From NCBI RefSeq assembly GCF_008329605.1, contig NZ_NPKO01000002.1, forward strand, positions 248,001 to 312,000: DNA of 64,000 nucleotides. Reading direction: 5' to 3'. Within the stretch, counting starts at the first letter, position 1; each line of letters begins with the position of its first letter. This DNA is from Mycolicibacterium sp. P9-64 (GTDB lineage: Bacteria; Actinomycetota; Actinomycetes; Mycobacteriales; Mycobacteriaceae). Under the pieces are notes generated by a model. It made no database searches. It had not been told where the DNA came from and saw only the letters and a list, made by a program, of their open reading frames with translations. This document shows positions 53,656 through 61,446 of this stretch, piece by piece. Both the position numbers and the translations under genes were made by a program.

Positions 53656-54090
53656 CGATTAATCCTCCACTTAGCGATATGTGCGGTCATCTTTGCATTG
53701 TATTTGCTGATCATCGTAGCGAGTGATATGCCAGCAGCCAAGTGCAAACCACCGAAAACTCGACCCTACCCGTTCGTCAGACCCACTGCCACGCCGTCTA
53801 GCAGGGGTTCTCCACAAAACCTGGACGATTTCTGCACCACATGGCAGGGCAAATAATAACGCTAGAGTTGATTTGCATAACCCGCAAGCCTCTGAACGCC
53901 CGTCACAGGAGGCTCATAGTTCACTCCCGGCAACCGCTCATCCCGGCGATGACAGTCGACTTCGTCATTTGCTCAGGAAACGAATGTTGTCAGAAGTGGG
54001 TAGCTGCGGGCCTCAACTTCGCGCACGTCGTCACCCGGGGTGGAGGGCGCAACGGCCTTGGACGATGGTGGACCGGCGGTAGCCAGTGGG
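53656..54090. other. 435-bp AT-rich intergenic region upstream of espR
   Basis: No gene supported. The stretch is clearly less GC-rich than its flanks. TTTGC elements occur at 53692, 53703 (TTTGCTG), 53872 and 53968; TTTGC[TC][GA] is, as I recall, the EspR binding consensus, with TTTGCTG a full match. Two near-repeats TAGCGATATG (53672) and GCGAGTGATATG (53719) are also visible. Most likely the espR promoter and autoregulatory region. Confidence 0.55.
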
Positions 54091-54789
54091 TTACGCGGCG
54101 ACTTCCGGCGACGCTTCCCGCGCAAGCGCCTGCCTGCGGCTCCTGACGAACCGGATCGCTGCGGCAATCAGGGCGACTGCAGCGACCCCCGCCGTGGACG
54201 CCACTGCCACCGCGGGCCAGCCCAAAGCGCCGTCGAAGAGCATCCAGAGTCCGAACAACAGGAACAGGAGCGCCGCCGCCCCGTGCAGGAAGCGTTCGGG
54301 AAGTCTGCGGTGCAGGAGCCGGCCCACGATGATTGCCACGCCGTCGGCGAGAACCATCCCCACCGTGGCGCCGATCCACACGCCTGCCCAGTTGTGATCG
54401 CTGGCCAGCGCGACGGTCGCGAGCATGGTCTTGTCGCCGAGCTCGGCCAGCACGAACGACGAGATGACCGCGAAGATCACGTACCGCGGCTCCGGAACCG
54501 GGGCCACCTCGTCGTCATCGCTGCGGCGACTGTCGCGCCACGTCCACGCCGCGAAGAGCAGGAACGCGATGCCGGCGGCGAACGCGATCGGCCGCGCGGG
54601 AAGGGTGAGGCCGACGAAGTGGCCGATCGTCACCGATAGTCCGTGCACCAGGAACGAGGCGATGGCCACCCCCGAGAGCACCACCCACCACCGGTGGCGC
54701 AGCGCGTACGTCATGGTCATCAGTTGGGACTTGTCGCCGAGCTCGGCGAGGAAGACGACACCGAGACTGACCAAAGCGGCGGTGAGCAT
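54091..54789 (-). CDS. GDT1/UPF0016 (TMEM165-like) manganese exporter
   Basis: 232-residue integral membrane protein with two copies of the family motif: AELGDKSQL in the first half and AELGDKTML in the second. Six hydrophobic segments in two inverted repeats. Family members export Mn2+ or Ca2+; here an upstream yybP-ykoY-type aptamer argues for manganese. ATG at 54789 has AAAGGT six bases upstream; a longer frame opening at 54867 lies within the aptamer and is rejected. Confidence 0.92.
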   Translation of the reverse strand: MLTAALVSLGVVFLAELGDKSQLMTMTYALRHRWWVVLSGVAIASFLVHGLSVTIGHFVGLTLPARPIAFAAGIAFLLFAAWTWRDSRRSDDDEVAPVPEPRYVIFAVISSFVLAELGDKTMLATVALASDHNWAGVWIGATVGMVLADGVAIIVGRLLHRRLPERFLHGAAALLFLLFGLWMLFDGALGWPAVAVASTAGVAAVALIAAAIRFVRSRRQALAREASPEVAA

Positions 54790-54795
54790 GACGAA

Positions 54796-54806
54796 ACCTT
54801 TCGACG
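54796..54806 (-). promoter_or_regulatory. Anti-aptamer Shine-Dalgarno element
   Basis: Read on the minus strand, CGTCGAAAGGT carries the ribosome site AAAGG. It is complementary to the 3' arm of the riboswitch P1 stem (ACCTTCGACG) with one bulged A. Mn2+ binding would keep that arm in P1 and leave the ribosome site free. Confidence 0.55.
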
Positions 54807-54851
54807 TTTCGCCCGCGCGCCGTGGGTTCACGGCACCTTCGGGCATTTCGT

Positions 54852-54940
54852 CGAAGGTCTCGCCCACCGCGTGATGCGGTTCGTCTGCCGGGCTTGGCGC
54901 CAGTATGTCGACACGACGATTGGGGGCTACTCCCCTTCGC
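54852..54940 (-). promoter_or_regulatory. Manganese riboswitch (yybP-ykoY motif)
   Basis: On the minus strand the three conserved blocks of the yybP-ykoY aptamer occur in order: GGGGAGTAGC (54935-54926), ACATAC (54908-54903) and GAGACCTT (54861-54854). The closing P1 stem forms between CGAAGG (54939-54934) and CCTTCG (54857-54852). It lies 62 bp before the ATG of a GDT1-family exporter, a common target of this switch. Confidence 0.85.
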
Positions 54941-55047
54941 TGATAACCCGACGATAGCGGCCCGAGAGCGCATGCGCCACTTGCACACCCGAGTTCGGGT
55001 ACCCGTAATCTCGGATTCGAACTCCGAATCTCGAGCTTCGAAAACCC

Positions 55048-55581
55048 TTATGCCGCAAGCAGCATCGCCAGTATGGCGGTATCGGGATGGCTGATCGGGT
55101 CGACTCCCACCCGGCTCACCATCGAGGTGACCGTGCCGTCCAACTCCGCCTCCACCCACGCCGCGCGGTGCTCGAGGCCCAGATGCGGGATCCCCGGCAA
55201 CAGCACGCAACCCGACGCCGCCCCAGAGCATTCGGGCAGCGACGGCATGGTCTCCGACGGCGGGTGCAGCATCAACAGGGCGGGCGGTGTGTGCTGTGCG
55301 AAATATCCCGGGGGCACGGCGGATTCACCGATCACCGTGCCTTCGGCCAGCACCAGCCCGACGGTTCCTGGGGCAGGCTCGTCGGGCAGCTCCTCGCGCA
55401 CTCCGAAAATCGTTGTGGTCGCGAGTAATCCGGGCAACGACGCCACCCGCACGGCGACCATGAGGAGCTGTGCCCATTCCTTCGTCGAGTCGGGCCATCG
55501 GCCCGAAACCACGAACCCCTTCAACGATCCGCCCGAGTGGAAGGGCGCGACGTGGACGGCTCCGCTTGATCCCGTGTCCAT
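55048..55581 (-). CDS. Conserved mycobacterial protein (Rv3847-like)
   Basis: 177-residue soluble protein, no signal peptide or membrane helix. Segments VHVAPFHSGGSLKGFVVSGR, VREELPDEPAPGTVGLVLAEG and LPGIPHLGLEHRAAWVEAEL. ATG at 55581 has GGAGG five bases upstream. It corresponds by position to Rv3847 next to the superoxide dismutase gene. No known domain. Confidence 0.78.
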   Translation of the reverse strand: MDTGSSGAVHVAPFHSGGSLKGFVVSGRWPDSTKEWAQLLMVAVRVASLPGLLATTTIFGVREELPDEPAPGTVGLVLAEGTVIGESAVPPGYFAQHTPPALLMLHPPSETMPSLPECSGAASGCVLLPGIPHLGLEHRAAWVEAELDGTVTSMVSRVGVDPISHPDTAILAMLLAA

Positions 55582-55737
55582 TTCGCCTCCGAATCGTGCT
55601 CGTGCGCCTGGCGCCCGACACGGCTGTGGGTCGATTCCGTCAGCATGCGGCCTGCGGTCCCAACCGGCAAGTGGGACACGCGAATGACGTGTCAGCCGTC
55701 GCGCAGTCGAGGCCATCGCGTGACATCTCCCGCGTCG

Positions 55738-56064
55738 CTACGCGCCTGCTCCTCGAACCGTCCACACCACCCGGTAGGACCCCGCAGCAGGAACGAAGCC
55801 GAACTGTCGGGAGTCGACGACCCCGGGCGCGTCCGGATTGTCGGAGCAAGCCTCGAACGTCGACCCGTGCACCTCGCCGACACGTTTGACGAGCCAGCGC
55901 GACGGGAGGGTCGGGTCCGGGAACACCCGGATCTGGCCGCGCCGGGGACGCCCGAAGCGCTGTGCGAGCAGGCCGTCACCCGGGCTGAGCGTGGGCCGCA
56001 TCGAGTCCTCGACGACCGCGAAACGGCGCAGCGGCCAGCGCCGTGGTCCATGGTTGCGGCCCAT
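55738..56064 (-). CDS. sodX: Nickel superoxide dismutase maturation protease
   Basis: 108-residue S26-type (signal-peptidase-like) protease. Catalytic dyad Ser21 in VVEDSMRPTLSPGD and Lys60 in WLVKRVGE; the S26 box SDNPDAPGVVDSRQFG follows. It lacks a membrane anchor, as known SodX proteins do. Divergent from sodN across 22 bp; it would remove the SodN leader to expose its metal-binding His1. ATG at 56064. Confidence 0.9.
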   Translation of the reverse strand: MGRNHGPRRWPLRRFAVVEDSMRPTLSPGDGLLAQRFGRPRRGQIRVFPDPTLPSRWLVKRVGEVHGSTFEACSDNPDAPGVVDSRQFGFVPAAGSYRVVWTVRGAGA

Positions 56065-56086
56065 GCTCAAAGGGTAGGTTAGGTCC

Positions 56087-56509
56087 ATGCTGCATCGACT
56101 CTTCTCAAACGCCACCCCCGCCCATGCCCACTGCGATCTGTACTGCGGTGTCTACGATCCGGCGCAGGCCAAGATCGAGGCGCTGTCGTGCCTCAAGACG
56201 CTTCAGAAGTACAACGACTCGGACGACGAGCACTTCCGCACCCGCGCCATCCTGATCAAGGAGCAGCGCGCCGAAGAGGTCAAGCATCACCTGATGGTGC
56301 TGTGGGCCGACTTCTTCGCGAAGGAGCACTTCGAGCAGTTCCCGAATCTGCACCAGCTCTTCTGGGACGGCGTGCACGGCGCGGGTGACGTCAAGAAGTC
56401 GACCGACGTCGCCGTCGCCGAGAAGCTGCTGAAGACGATCGACGAGATCGCCGACATCTTCTGGCAGACCGAGAAGGCCAAGGGCATGGGCGTCTACCCA
56501 CCCGCCTGA
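56087..56509 (+). CDS. sodN: Nickel superoxide dismutase
   Basis: 140-residue precursor of the homohexameric Ni-SOD. A 14-residue leader ends THA-like at HA, and the mature N-terminus is HCDLYCGVYDP, the nickel hook: His1, Cys2, Cys6 and the backbone amines bind Ni; Tyr9 gates access. Position 5 is usually a cis-proline but is Tyr here. The remainder is the four-helix bundle (QKYNDSDDEHFRTRAILIKE, HHLMVLWADFFAKEHF, FPNLHQLFWDGVHGAG). It occupies the site where M. tuberculosis and, as I recall, M. smegmatis carry sodA. Confidence 0.95.
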   Translation: MLHRLFSNATPAHAHCDLYCGVYDPAQAKIEALSCLKTLQKYNDSDDEHFRTRAILIKEQRAEEVKHHLMVLWADFFAKEHFEQFPNLHQLFWDGVHGAGDVKKSTDVAVAEKLLKTIDEIADIFWQTEKAKGMGVYPPA

Positions 56510-56526
56510 CACCCACCGACACAACG

Positions 56527-56562
56527 ACGGCCGGTCCGGAGCGCGTGCTCCCGACCGGCCGT
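56527..56562 (+). terminator. Terminator hairpin after sodN
   Basis: Stem ACGGCCGGTC (56527-56536) pairs with GACCGGCCGT (56553-56562); an inner GGAGC/GCTCC (56538-56542 with 56547-56551) continues it around a GCGT loop, one C-C mismatch between. Ends the sodN transcript; the facing small gene may share it. Confidence 0.85.
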
Positions 56563-56590
56563 CTGTCGTTTCAAGTCAGAGCAGGACGAG

Positions 56591-56746
56591 TCAGAGCAGG
56601 ACGATCAGTACGAGTACGGCGAGCAGGATCAGTGCGATGACGCCGGCGCGCACGCACGCAATTCCCTGGCCGCGGGTGTAGATGTGCGCGGAGTTCCACT
56701 CCGAGGGCGGCATGGCCGACCCGGGACCTAGCGGCTGTGCTGCCAT
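56591..56746 (-). CDS. 51-residue single-pass membrane protein
   Basis: Small gene with ATG at 56746 preceded by AGGAG six bases upstream. N-terminal half is polar (MAAQPLGPGSAMPPSEWNSA, then HIYTRGQGIACV), C-terminal 17 residues are a membrane helix (ALILLAVLVLIVLL). A second TCAGAGCAGGACGA copy after its stop suggests a short tandem duplication of the 3' end. Convergent with sodN. Family unknown; similarity to conserved small mycobacterial membrane proteins not tested. Confidence 0.68.
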   Translation of the reverse strand: MAAQPLGPGSAMPPSEWNSAHIYTRGQGIACVRAGVIALILLAVLVLIVLL

Positions 56747-57190
56747 CACGAACTCCTGACCTGCACGATCAACGTTGGCCTCCGGTGAGATCTATCACAG
56801 GGATCTGTTGTGACGCCGATCATAGCCCTTGCTGGGGTCACGTGAAAATCGGGTGCCCGGGTGTCCTCGATCGGTGTGTTTGGCCTGTACGAAGCCTGGG
56901 TAAGCCGGGAAAATCGGGATGGTTAGATCGCCAATCCTGTTCGCTCCCGATGCTGATTTCCTGTTGATCGATGCCGTAGCGGCGCTCAGGGTTATCCCCA
57001 GTCAATTTCAGCAGGGATACAGATTCGGCGGTTCAGGGCGCATTTCGGCCGATGACAGCCTGTGGATGAATCTGTGGAAACTGTGCATAGCCGTCAAAAA
57101 CCACGGCGATTGCTGCCGCTTTTCGTCCTGCGACTCGGGTGCATTGGTCGGGTTGGCATGCCAGCATGGTTCGCGTGAAGGGATCTTTCA
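56747..57190. other. 444-bp intergenic region with DnaA-box-like motifs
   Basis: No gene supported. TTATCCCCA at 56992-57000 and TGTGGATGA (57061), TGTGGAAA (57073), TGTGCATAG (57082) resemble DnaA boxes (consensus TTGTCCACA or its complement) with one or two mismatches and about one helical turn apart. GAAAATCGGG occurs twice (56843 and 56910 areas). Probably the promoter region of the rhodanese gene plus protein-binding sites. Confidence 0.45.
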
Positions 57191-57532
57191 GTGTCTGATG
57201 ACCAAGTCGGCGTTGCCGAGGTGGCCGACGTACCGGTGACGTTCGACGAGACGGTCGTGCTGCTCGACGTACGTGAGGACGACGAGTGGCAACGCGGTCA
57301 TGCCGCGGGTGCCCAGCACATTCCGATGGGCGACGTCCCTGCTCGCATCGGCGAGATCGACGCCGACGCGAAGCTGTACGTGGTGTGTCACGCCGGGGGC
57401 CGGTCGCTGCGGGTGGCGCAGTACCTCGCTCGCAACGGATATGAGCCCATCAACGTGAACGGCGGCATGCTGGCGTGGGCCGGAGTCGGGCGGCCCTTGG
57501 TCACCGACGACGGCAGCGTGGGCACTGTCTGA
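57191..57532 (+). CDS. Single-domain rhodanese (sulfurtransferase)
   Basis: 113-residue rhodanese. The active-site loop VVCHAGGRS contains the catalytic Cys66 (CxxGxR). LLDVREDDEWQRGHAAGAQHIPMG is the conserved N-terminal half. GTG at 57191 with AAGGGA upstream. Stands between the DnaA-box-like region and the DUF4328 gene. Confidence 0.92.
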   Translation: MSDDQVGVAEVADVPVTFDETVVLLDVREDDEWQRGHAAGAQHIPMGDVPARIGEIDADAKLYVVCHAGGRSLRVAQYLARNGYEPINVNGGMLAWAGVGRPLVTDDGSVGTV

Positions 57533-57550
57533 GGGCCGTAGGCTGGTCGC

Positions 57551-58642
57551 GTGATTCAGGTCTGTTCGCGATGCGGGACGCGGTGGAACGTCCGCGACCG
57601 CAGGCGGGACTGGTGCCCCCGCTGCCAGGGCACTCTGCTGGCGCCGACGGCTGATGCACCCGATCAGCGCTGGGGGCAACGGCCAAGCGCGCCTGCCGTG
57701 CAGTCGGGTCAACGGACGTCGCCCCCACGCCTGCCTCAGGGCTACCGCTGGATCGCGGTCCGGCCCGGCGCCGCGCCGCCGCCGCGCCCCGTTCGGCGCC
57801 CACTGGGGCCAACGCCCCGCTATGCAACGACCCCGCAATGGGGTCTGACGGATCACTTCGACGGCCAGTACGGCGCCGCCGCGGCCCAGGCCGCGGAGGT
57901 GAGTTCACGGCCCTCGGTCGGAATGGTGCGCGGCACGCTGGTGGCCACCATGGTGCTGCTGGGCTTCGCCGCCGTCGTGCACATCGTGCGGTACGCGCTG
58001 CTGCTGATCAACCGCAGCACGCTGCTGAACCCGTGGGTGGCAGGGATCGCCACCTGGGTCGGTGTGGCGGCAAGCGTGTTCGTGCTGTTCGCGATCGTGG
58101 CGAGCGTCGTGGTCTTGGCGAACTGGCTGATCGCCAGGCGAGCAAGAGCGTTCGCGCACCGCGACGCCACGGATCCGCGCTCGCCAAGGGTGATGCTTGC
58201 GGGCTGCCTGATTCCGCTGGTCAACCTGTTCTGGGCGCCGGTGTACCTCATCGAGTTGGCCGACACGGAGGGCCGCTTGAGCCGTCTGCGCGCCACCATC
58301 GTCACCTGGTGGGTGGTCTGGGTGTTCAGCACCCTGCTGTCGGTGTTCTCGATCGCCACCAGCTTCACGACCGACGCCCAGGGCATCGCCGACAACACCG
58401 TGGCGACCATCGTGGCGTACCTGGTTGCCCTAGCCGCGCTGCTGCTGGCGTACCGGGTGTTGCTCGGCTTCGAGCGCACCCCGGTCAACCGGCACGTCAA
58501 GCGTTGGGTGATGGTGGCCGACGAGTCACCACGGATGCGCGACGAGCCGGAACCCGTCGAGGCCAAGGACGACACGGACGACACGAACGACACCGAAGTG
58601 CCGGTAGCGGTTGATGCCGAACAGCGGGAACCGGCAGCATAG
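57551..58642 (+). CDS. DUF4328 membrane protein (Rv3843c-like)
   Basis: 363 residues. The N-terminus holds a zinc-ribbon-like pair (CSRC, CPRC within the first 25 residues), then a Pro/Arg-rich linker, and four to five membrane helices (GTLVATMVLLGFAAVVHIVR, VAASVFVLFAIVASVVVLAN, ATIVTWWVVWVFSTLLSVFS, ATIVAYLVALAALLLAYRV). The tail is acidic (DDTDDTNDTE). GTG at 57551. The next gene, glpQ1, starts 5 bp after its stop. Confidence 0.82.
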   Translation: MIQVCSRCGTRWNVRDRRRDWCPRCQGTLLAPTADAPDQRWGQRPSAPAVQSGQRTSPPRLPQGYRWIAVRPGAAPPPRPVRRPLGPTPRYATTPQWGLTDHFDGQYGAAAAQAAEVSSRPSVGMVRGTLVATMVLLGFAAVVHIVRYALLLINRSTLLNPWVAGIATWVGVAASVFVLFAIVASVVVLANWLIARRARAFAHRDATDPRSPRVMLAGCLIPLVNLFWAPVYLIELADTEGRLSRLRATIVTWWVVWVFSTLLSVFSIATSFTTDAQGIADNTVATIVAYLVALAALLLAYRVLLGFERTPVNRHVKRWVMVADESPRMRDEPEPVEAKDDTDDTNDTEVPVAVDAEQREPAA

Positions 58643-58646
58643 CCCC

Positions 58647-59474
58647 ATGGACTCGGGTGACGGCACGCTCGGCGGCCACCCGTTCGTGGTTGCGCACCGC
58701 GGAGCGTCGGCAGACCTGCCGGAACACACCGCCGCCGCGTACGAACTCGCACTGCGGGAAGGCGCGGACGGCGTGGAATGCGACGTCAGGCTGACCCGCG
58801 ACGGACATCTGGTGTGTGTGCACGACCGCAAGGTGGACCGCACGTCGAACGGCACGGGACTGGTCAGCGAGATGACCCTCGCGCAGCTGCGCGAGCTGGA
58901 TTATGGCGGCTGGCATGCGAGTTCACGGGCAGGTAGCCAGGGCGACACCGGGCTGCTGACACTGGATCAGCTCATCTCACTGGTGCTCGACTGGAACCGG
59001 CCGGTGAAGCTCTTCATCGAGACCAAGCACCCGGTGCGCTATGGGGCGCTGGTGGAGAGCAAGGTGCTGGCGCTGCTGCACCGGTACGGCATTGCTGCGC
59101 CCGCGTCGGCGGACCTGTCTCGCGCGGTGGTGATGTCGTTCTCCGCGGCCGCAGTCTGGCGCATCCGCAGGGCCGCGCCGATGCTTCCGACCGTGCTCCT
59201 CGGAGACACGTCGCGGTATCTGGGCGGCAGCGCCGCCACGACGGTGGGCGCCACTGCGGTGGGGCCGTCGATCGCGACGCTGCGTGAGCACCCGGAACTC
59301 GTCGACCGGGCCGCCGTCCACGGCCGCGCCCTGTACTGCTGGACCGTCGACCACTACGAGGACGTGCGGTATTGCAGGGACGTCGGCGTCGCCTGGGTGG
59401 CCACCAATCACCCAGGGCGAACCAAGGATTGGCTGCAGAACGGGCTCACCGAGGCGGGCCAACCAGACGGTTAG
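58647..59474 (+). CDS. glpQ1: Glycerophosphodiester phosphodiesterase
   Basis: 275-residue GDPD enzyme splitting glycerophosphodiesters to glycerol-3-phosphate and an alcohol. Motifs FVVAHRGASADLPEHTAAAY and GADGVECDVRLTRDGHLVCVHD contain the catalytic His pair and the Glu/Asp metal ligands. No signal peptide from ATG 58647, so cytoplasmic. Five bp after the DUF4328 gene and convergent with bfrB, overlapping by 4 bp. Corresponds to Rv3842c. Confidence 0.92.
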   Translation: MDSGDGTLGGHPFVVAHRGASADLPEHTAAAYELALREGADGVECDVRLTRDGHLVCVHDRKVDRTSNGTGLVSEMTLAQLRELDYGGWHASSRAGSQGDTGLLTLDQLISLVLDWNRPVKLFIETKHPVRYGALVESKVLALLHRYGIAAPASADLSRAVVMSFSAAAVWRIRRAAPMLPTVLLGDTSRYLGGSAATTVGATAVGPSIATLREHPELVDRAAVHGRALYCWTVDHYEDVRYCRDVGVAWVATNHPGRTKDWLQNGLTEAGQPDG

Positions 59475-60016
59475 AGGCTTCCGCCCGCCGCCTTCGGCGC
59501 GGTCGCGTCGGCACCGGCCGCGCCGATCTCGCGGGCGACGAAGTCCTCGAGGTGGAACAGATCGGCGCCGGCCCGCTCGCTCACCCGCACCAGCGTGGTG
59601 ATCAGGGCGACCTCCTCGACCTGCTCCTTGAGGAACCACTGCATGAACTGCTCGCCGAGGTAGTCGGCCTCTTCCCGTGCGACCGACGCGAGACGGCTGA
59701 TCTGTTCGGTGACCGCGCGCTCCTGCTGCAGGGCCAGGCGCAGCGCTTCGGTCGGCGAGACGAACGCGTTGCGCACCGGATCGGTGCCGGGGATCTCCAC
59801 GTCGACGTCGCGATCGAGCAGGTACTGCACGATCATCATCGCGTGATTGCGCTCCTCGATTGCCTGCGCGTAGAAGTGCTTGGCCAGTTGCGGGAGATCG
59901 GCGCCGTCGAAGTGGACGGCGATTGCAATGTATTGCTGCGCAGCGGTGAACTCGGTGCGGATCTGGTCTTGGAGAAGCTGGTGAAATTTGGTGTCGAGTG
60001 CCGTTGCGTCAGTCAT
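59471..60016 (-). CDS. bfrB: Ferritin BfrB
   Basis: 181-residue heme-free ferritin, 24-mer iron store. Ferroxidase ligands lie in EFTAAQQYIAIAVHFD, EERNHAMMIVQYL and EQVEEVALI. A C-terminal extension (GADATAPKAAGGSL) is like that of M. tuberculosis BfrB, where it aids iron uptake. ATG at 60016. IdeR-type iron boxes lie upstream, as in M. tuberculosis where IdeR activates bfrB. Confidence 0.96.
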   Translation of the reverse strand: MTDATALDTKFHQLLQDQIRTEFTAAQQYIAIAVHFDGADLPQLAKHFYAQAIEERNHAMMIVQYLLDRDVDVEIPGTDPVRNAFVSPTEALRLALQQERAVTEQISRLASVAREEADYLGEQFMQWFLKEQVEEVALITTLVRVSERAGADLFHLEDFVAREIGAAGADATAPKAAGGSL

Positions 60017-60069
60017 GGTAGCCACGATAGTGCTGGTCAAGTGGGGTTGTCATCAAAGGTATGCCTTAT

Positions 60070-60088
60070 TGAGGCAAGGTTGACCTAA
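60070..60088 (-). promoter_or_regulatory. IdeR iron box upstream of bfrB
   Basis: TGAGGCAAGGTTGACCTAA matches the 19-bp IdeR consensus at 14 positions. A second, weaker half-match (AAAGGTATGCCTTA) is at about 60056-60069, giving tandem sites as known for mycobacterial bfrB, where IdeR-Fe acts as activator. Confidence 0.65.
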
Positions 60089-60164
60089 GTGTTGTGACGG
60101 CGGTGACGGCGCCTCCCTGTGCGTCGTCGAAGTTTGCTGAACGCCTGCGGAAGGCGCGGCGTGG

Positions 60165-61421
60165 CTACGGTTTGGCGGCATCGAGGACGTCCGGTGGAAC
60201 GGCTTCGTCGGACGCCAACGCGGCGAACAACCGGTGCGCGGCGTCGTCGTTCCACACCACGACCGACCCGGCGTCACTACCCGTGAACTCGCCGATCGGC
60301 ACCGTGGTCGTCGTGATCGTGCCGTGCAGCGACCACGCGAGCCGGATCAGATCCCAGATGTGCGCGCCATCGTCGACGGTCACCGATCCGGAGGCGGCAT
60401 GCGTCATCGGGTACCAGCGCAGCGGATTCGCCCAGACCACGGGGTTGGCGGCGCGATGCATCAACGCCGACATGAATTCGCGTTGGTTGATCATCCGATC
60501 AAGATCGGCCCGCGGCGTGGCGCGGGTGCGGACGAAGCCCAGTGCGGTGCGGCCGTCGAGTTCCTGACAACCGGCGGGCAGGTCGATGCCTGCCAGGGGA
60601 TCGTTGATCGGTTCGGGCGGGCACATGGTGACACCGCCGACGGCGTCGACCATCTGGGCGAAACCGTCGAATCCGACCTCGGCGTAGTGGTCCAGCCGCA
60701 TCCCGGTGGCCTGCTCGACCGTCTGCGCCAACAGCGGCGCGCCACCGATCGTGAATGCGGCGTTGATCTTGTCCTGCCCGTGCCCTGGAATCTCGACGTA
60801 GGAGTCACGCGGGATCGACACCATCGTGGTCGGGGCATCCGATCCGAAGCCGGGCACGTGGATGACGAGAAGTGTGTCGGTGCGGCCGGCTCCGAGGTCG
60901 CCGCCGGTGGCGAGTTCGGCCTGCTGTTGCGGGGTCAGGCCCTGGCGGCTGTCCGAGCCGACCAGCAGCCACGTCGTGCCGCGACCTGCCGAGGGACGCT
61001 CGGGGTAGTCGGGCAGCGCCGCGACGCGGTGCAGATGGCCATCCAGCCAGAACCCCGTGCCGACCAGCGCCGCCGCGACGATCAGCAGGATGACGAGCGG
61101 GTAGAGCACCAGGATTCGGCCCCAGCGGCGTTTCCGGCGTGGCTTGGCCGCCCTGGGAGGGCTGGGTGGGGGATTGCGCGGCGGGGCGGGCCGGTTGACC
61201 GCCGACCGGCGAAGGGGAGGCGACGGTGGACGGTGCGGGGGAGCCGGGGGTGGCGGTCGACGCTGGGCGGGTGGGGGCTGGCGGGGCGGAGGCATCGCAG
61301 GCGGAGGGGGCTGCTGCTGGTATCGCGGATCGCGGCGGATCGCCTGCGAGGGTTCCCGCGGCGGGATCGGGCGCTGCGGGTCCGGCCCCGGTCCTGGCGG
61401 CCGGTTTTGGTTCACGGTCAC
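60165..61421 (-). CDS. LytR-CpsA-Psr family cell-wall transferase
   Basis: 418 residues: a Pro/Arg-rich cytoplasmic start of about 100 residues (PPPPAMPPPRQPPPAQRRPP), one membrane helix (ILVLYPLVILLIVAAALVGTGFWL), then the LCP domain with GSDSRQGL, RTDTLLVIHV, VSIPRDSYVEIPG, KINAAF and TRATPRADLDRMINQREFM. These Arg/Asp residues bind polyprenyl pyrophosphate. LCP enzymes attach arabinogalactan to peptidoglycan in mycobacteria. GTG start 61421. Confidence 0.88.
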   Translation of the reverse strand: MTVNQNRPPGPGPDPQRPIPPREPSQAIRRDPRYQQQPPPPAMPPPRQPPPAQRRPPPPAPPHRPPSPPLRRSAVNRPAPPRNPPPSPPRAAKPRRKRRWGRILVLYPLVILLIVAAALVGTGFWLDGHLHRVAALPDYPERPSAGRGTTWLLVGSDSRQGLTPQQQAELATGGDLGAGRTDTLLVIHVPGFGSDAPTTMVSIPRDSYVEIPGHGQDKINAAFTIGGAPLLAQTVEQATGMRLDHYAEVGFDGFAQMVDAVGGVTMCPPEPINDPLAGIDLPAGCQELDGRTALGFVRTRATPRADLDRMINQREFMSALMHRAANPVVWANPLRWYPMTHAASGSVTVDDGAHIWDLIRLAWSLHGTITTTTVPIGEFTGSDAGSVVVWNDDAAHRLFAALASDEAVPPDVLDAAKP

Positions 61422-61446
61422 GAATCTACGGGCTTAGGGTCCCGCG

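Noticed and set aside
53723..54146. Two short plus-strand frames upstream of espR
   Set aside because: No ribosome site or domain and atypical codon use; region looks regulatory.
56992..57090. Chromosomal origin oriC
   Set aside because: No dnaA, dnaN or recF nearby and only four imperfect boxes; kept as a DnaA-box-like cluster only.
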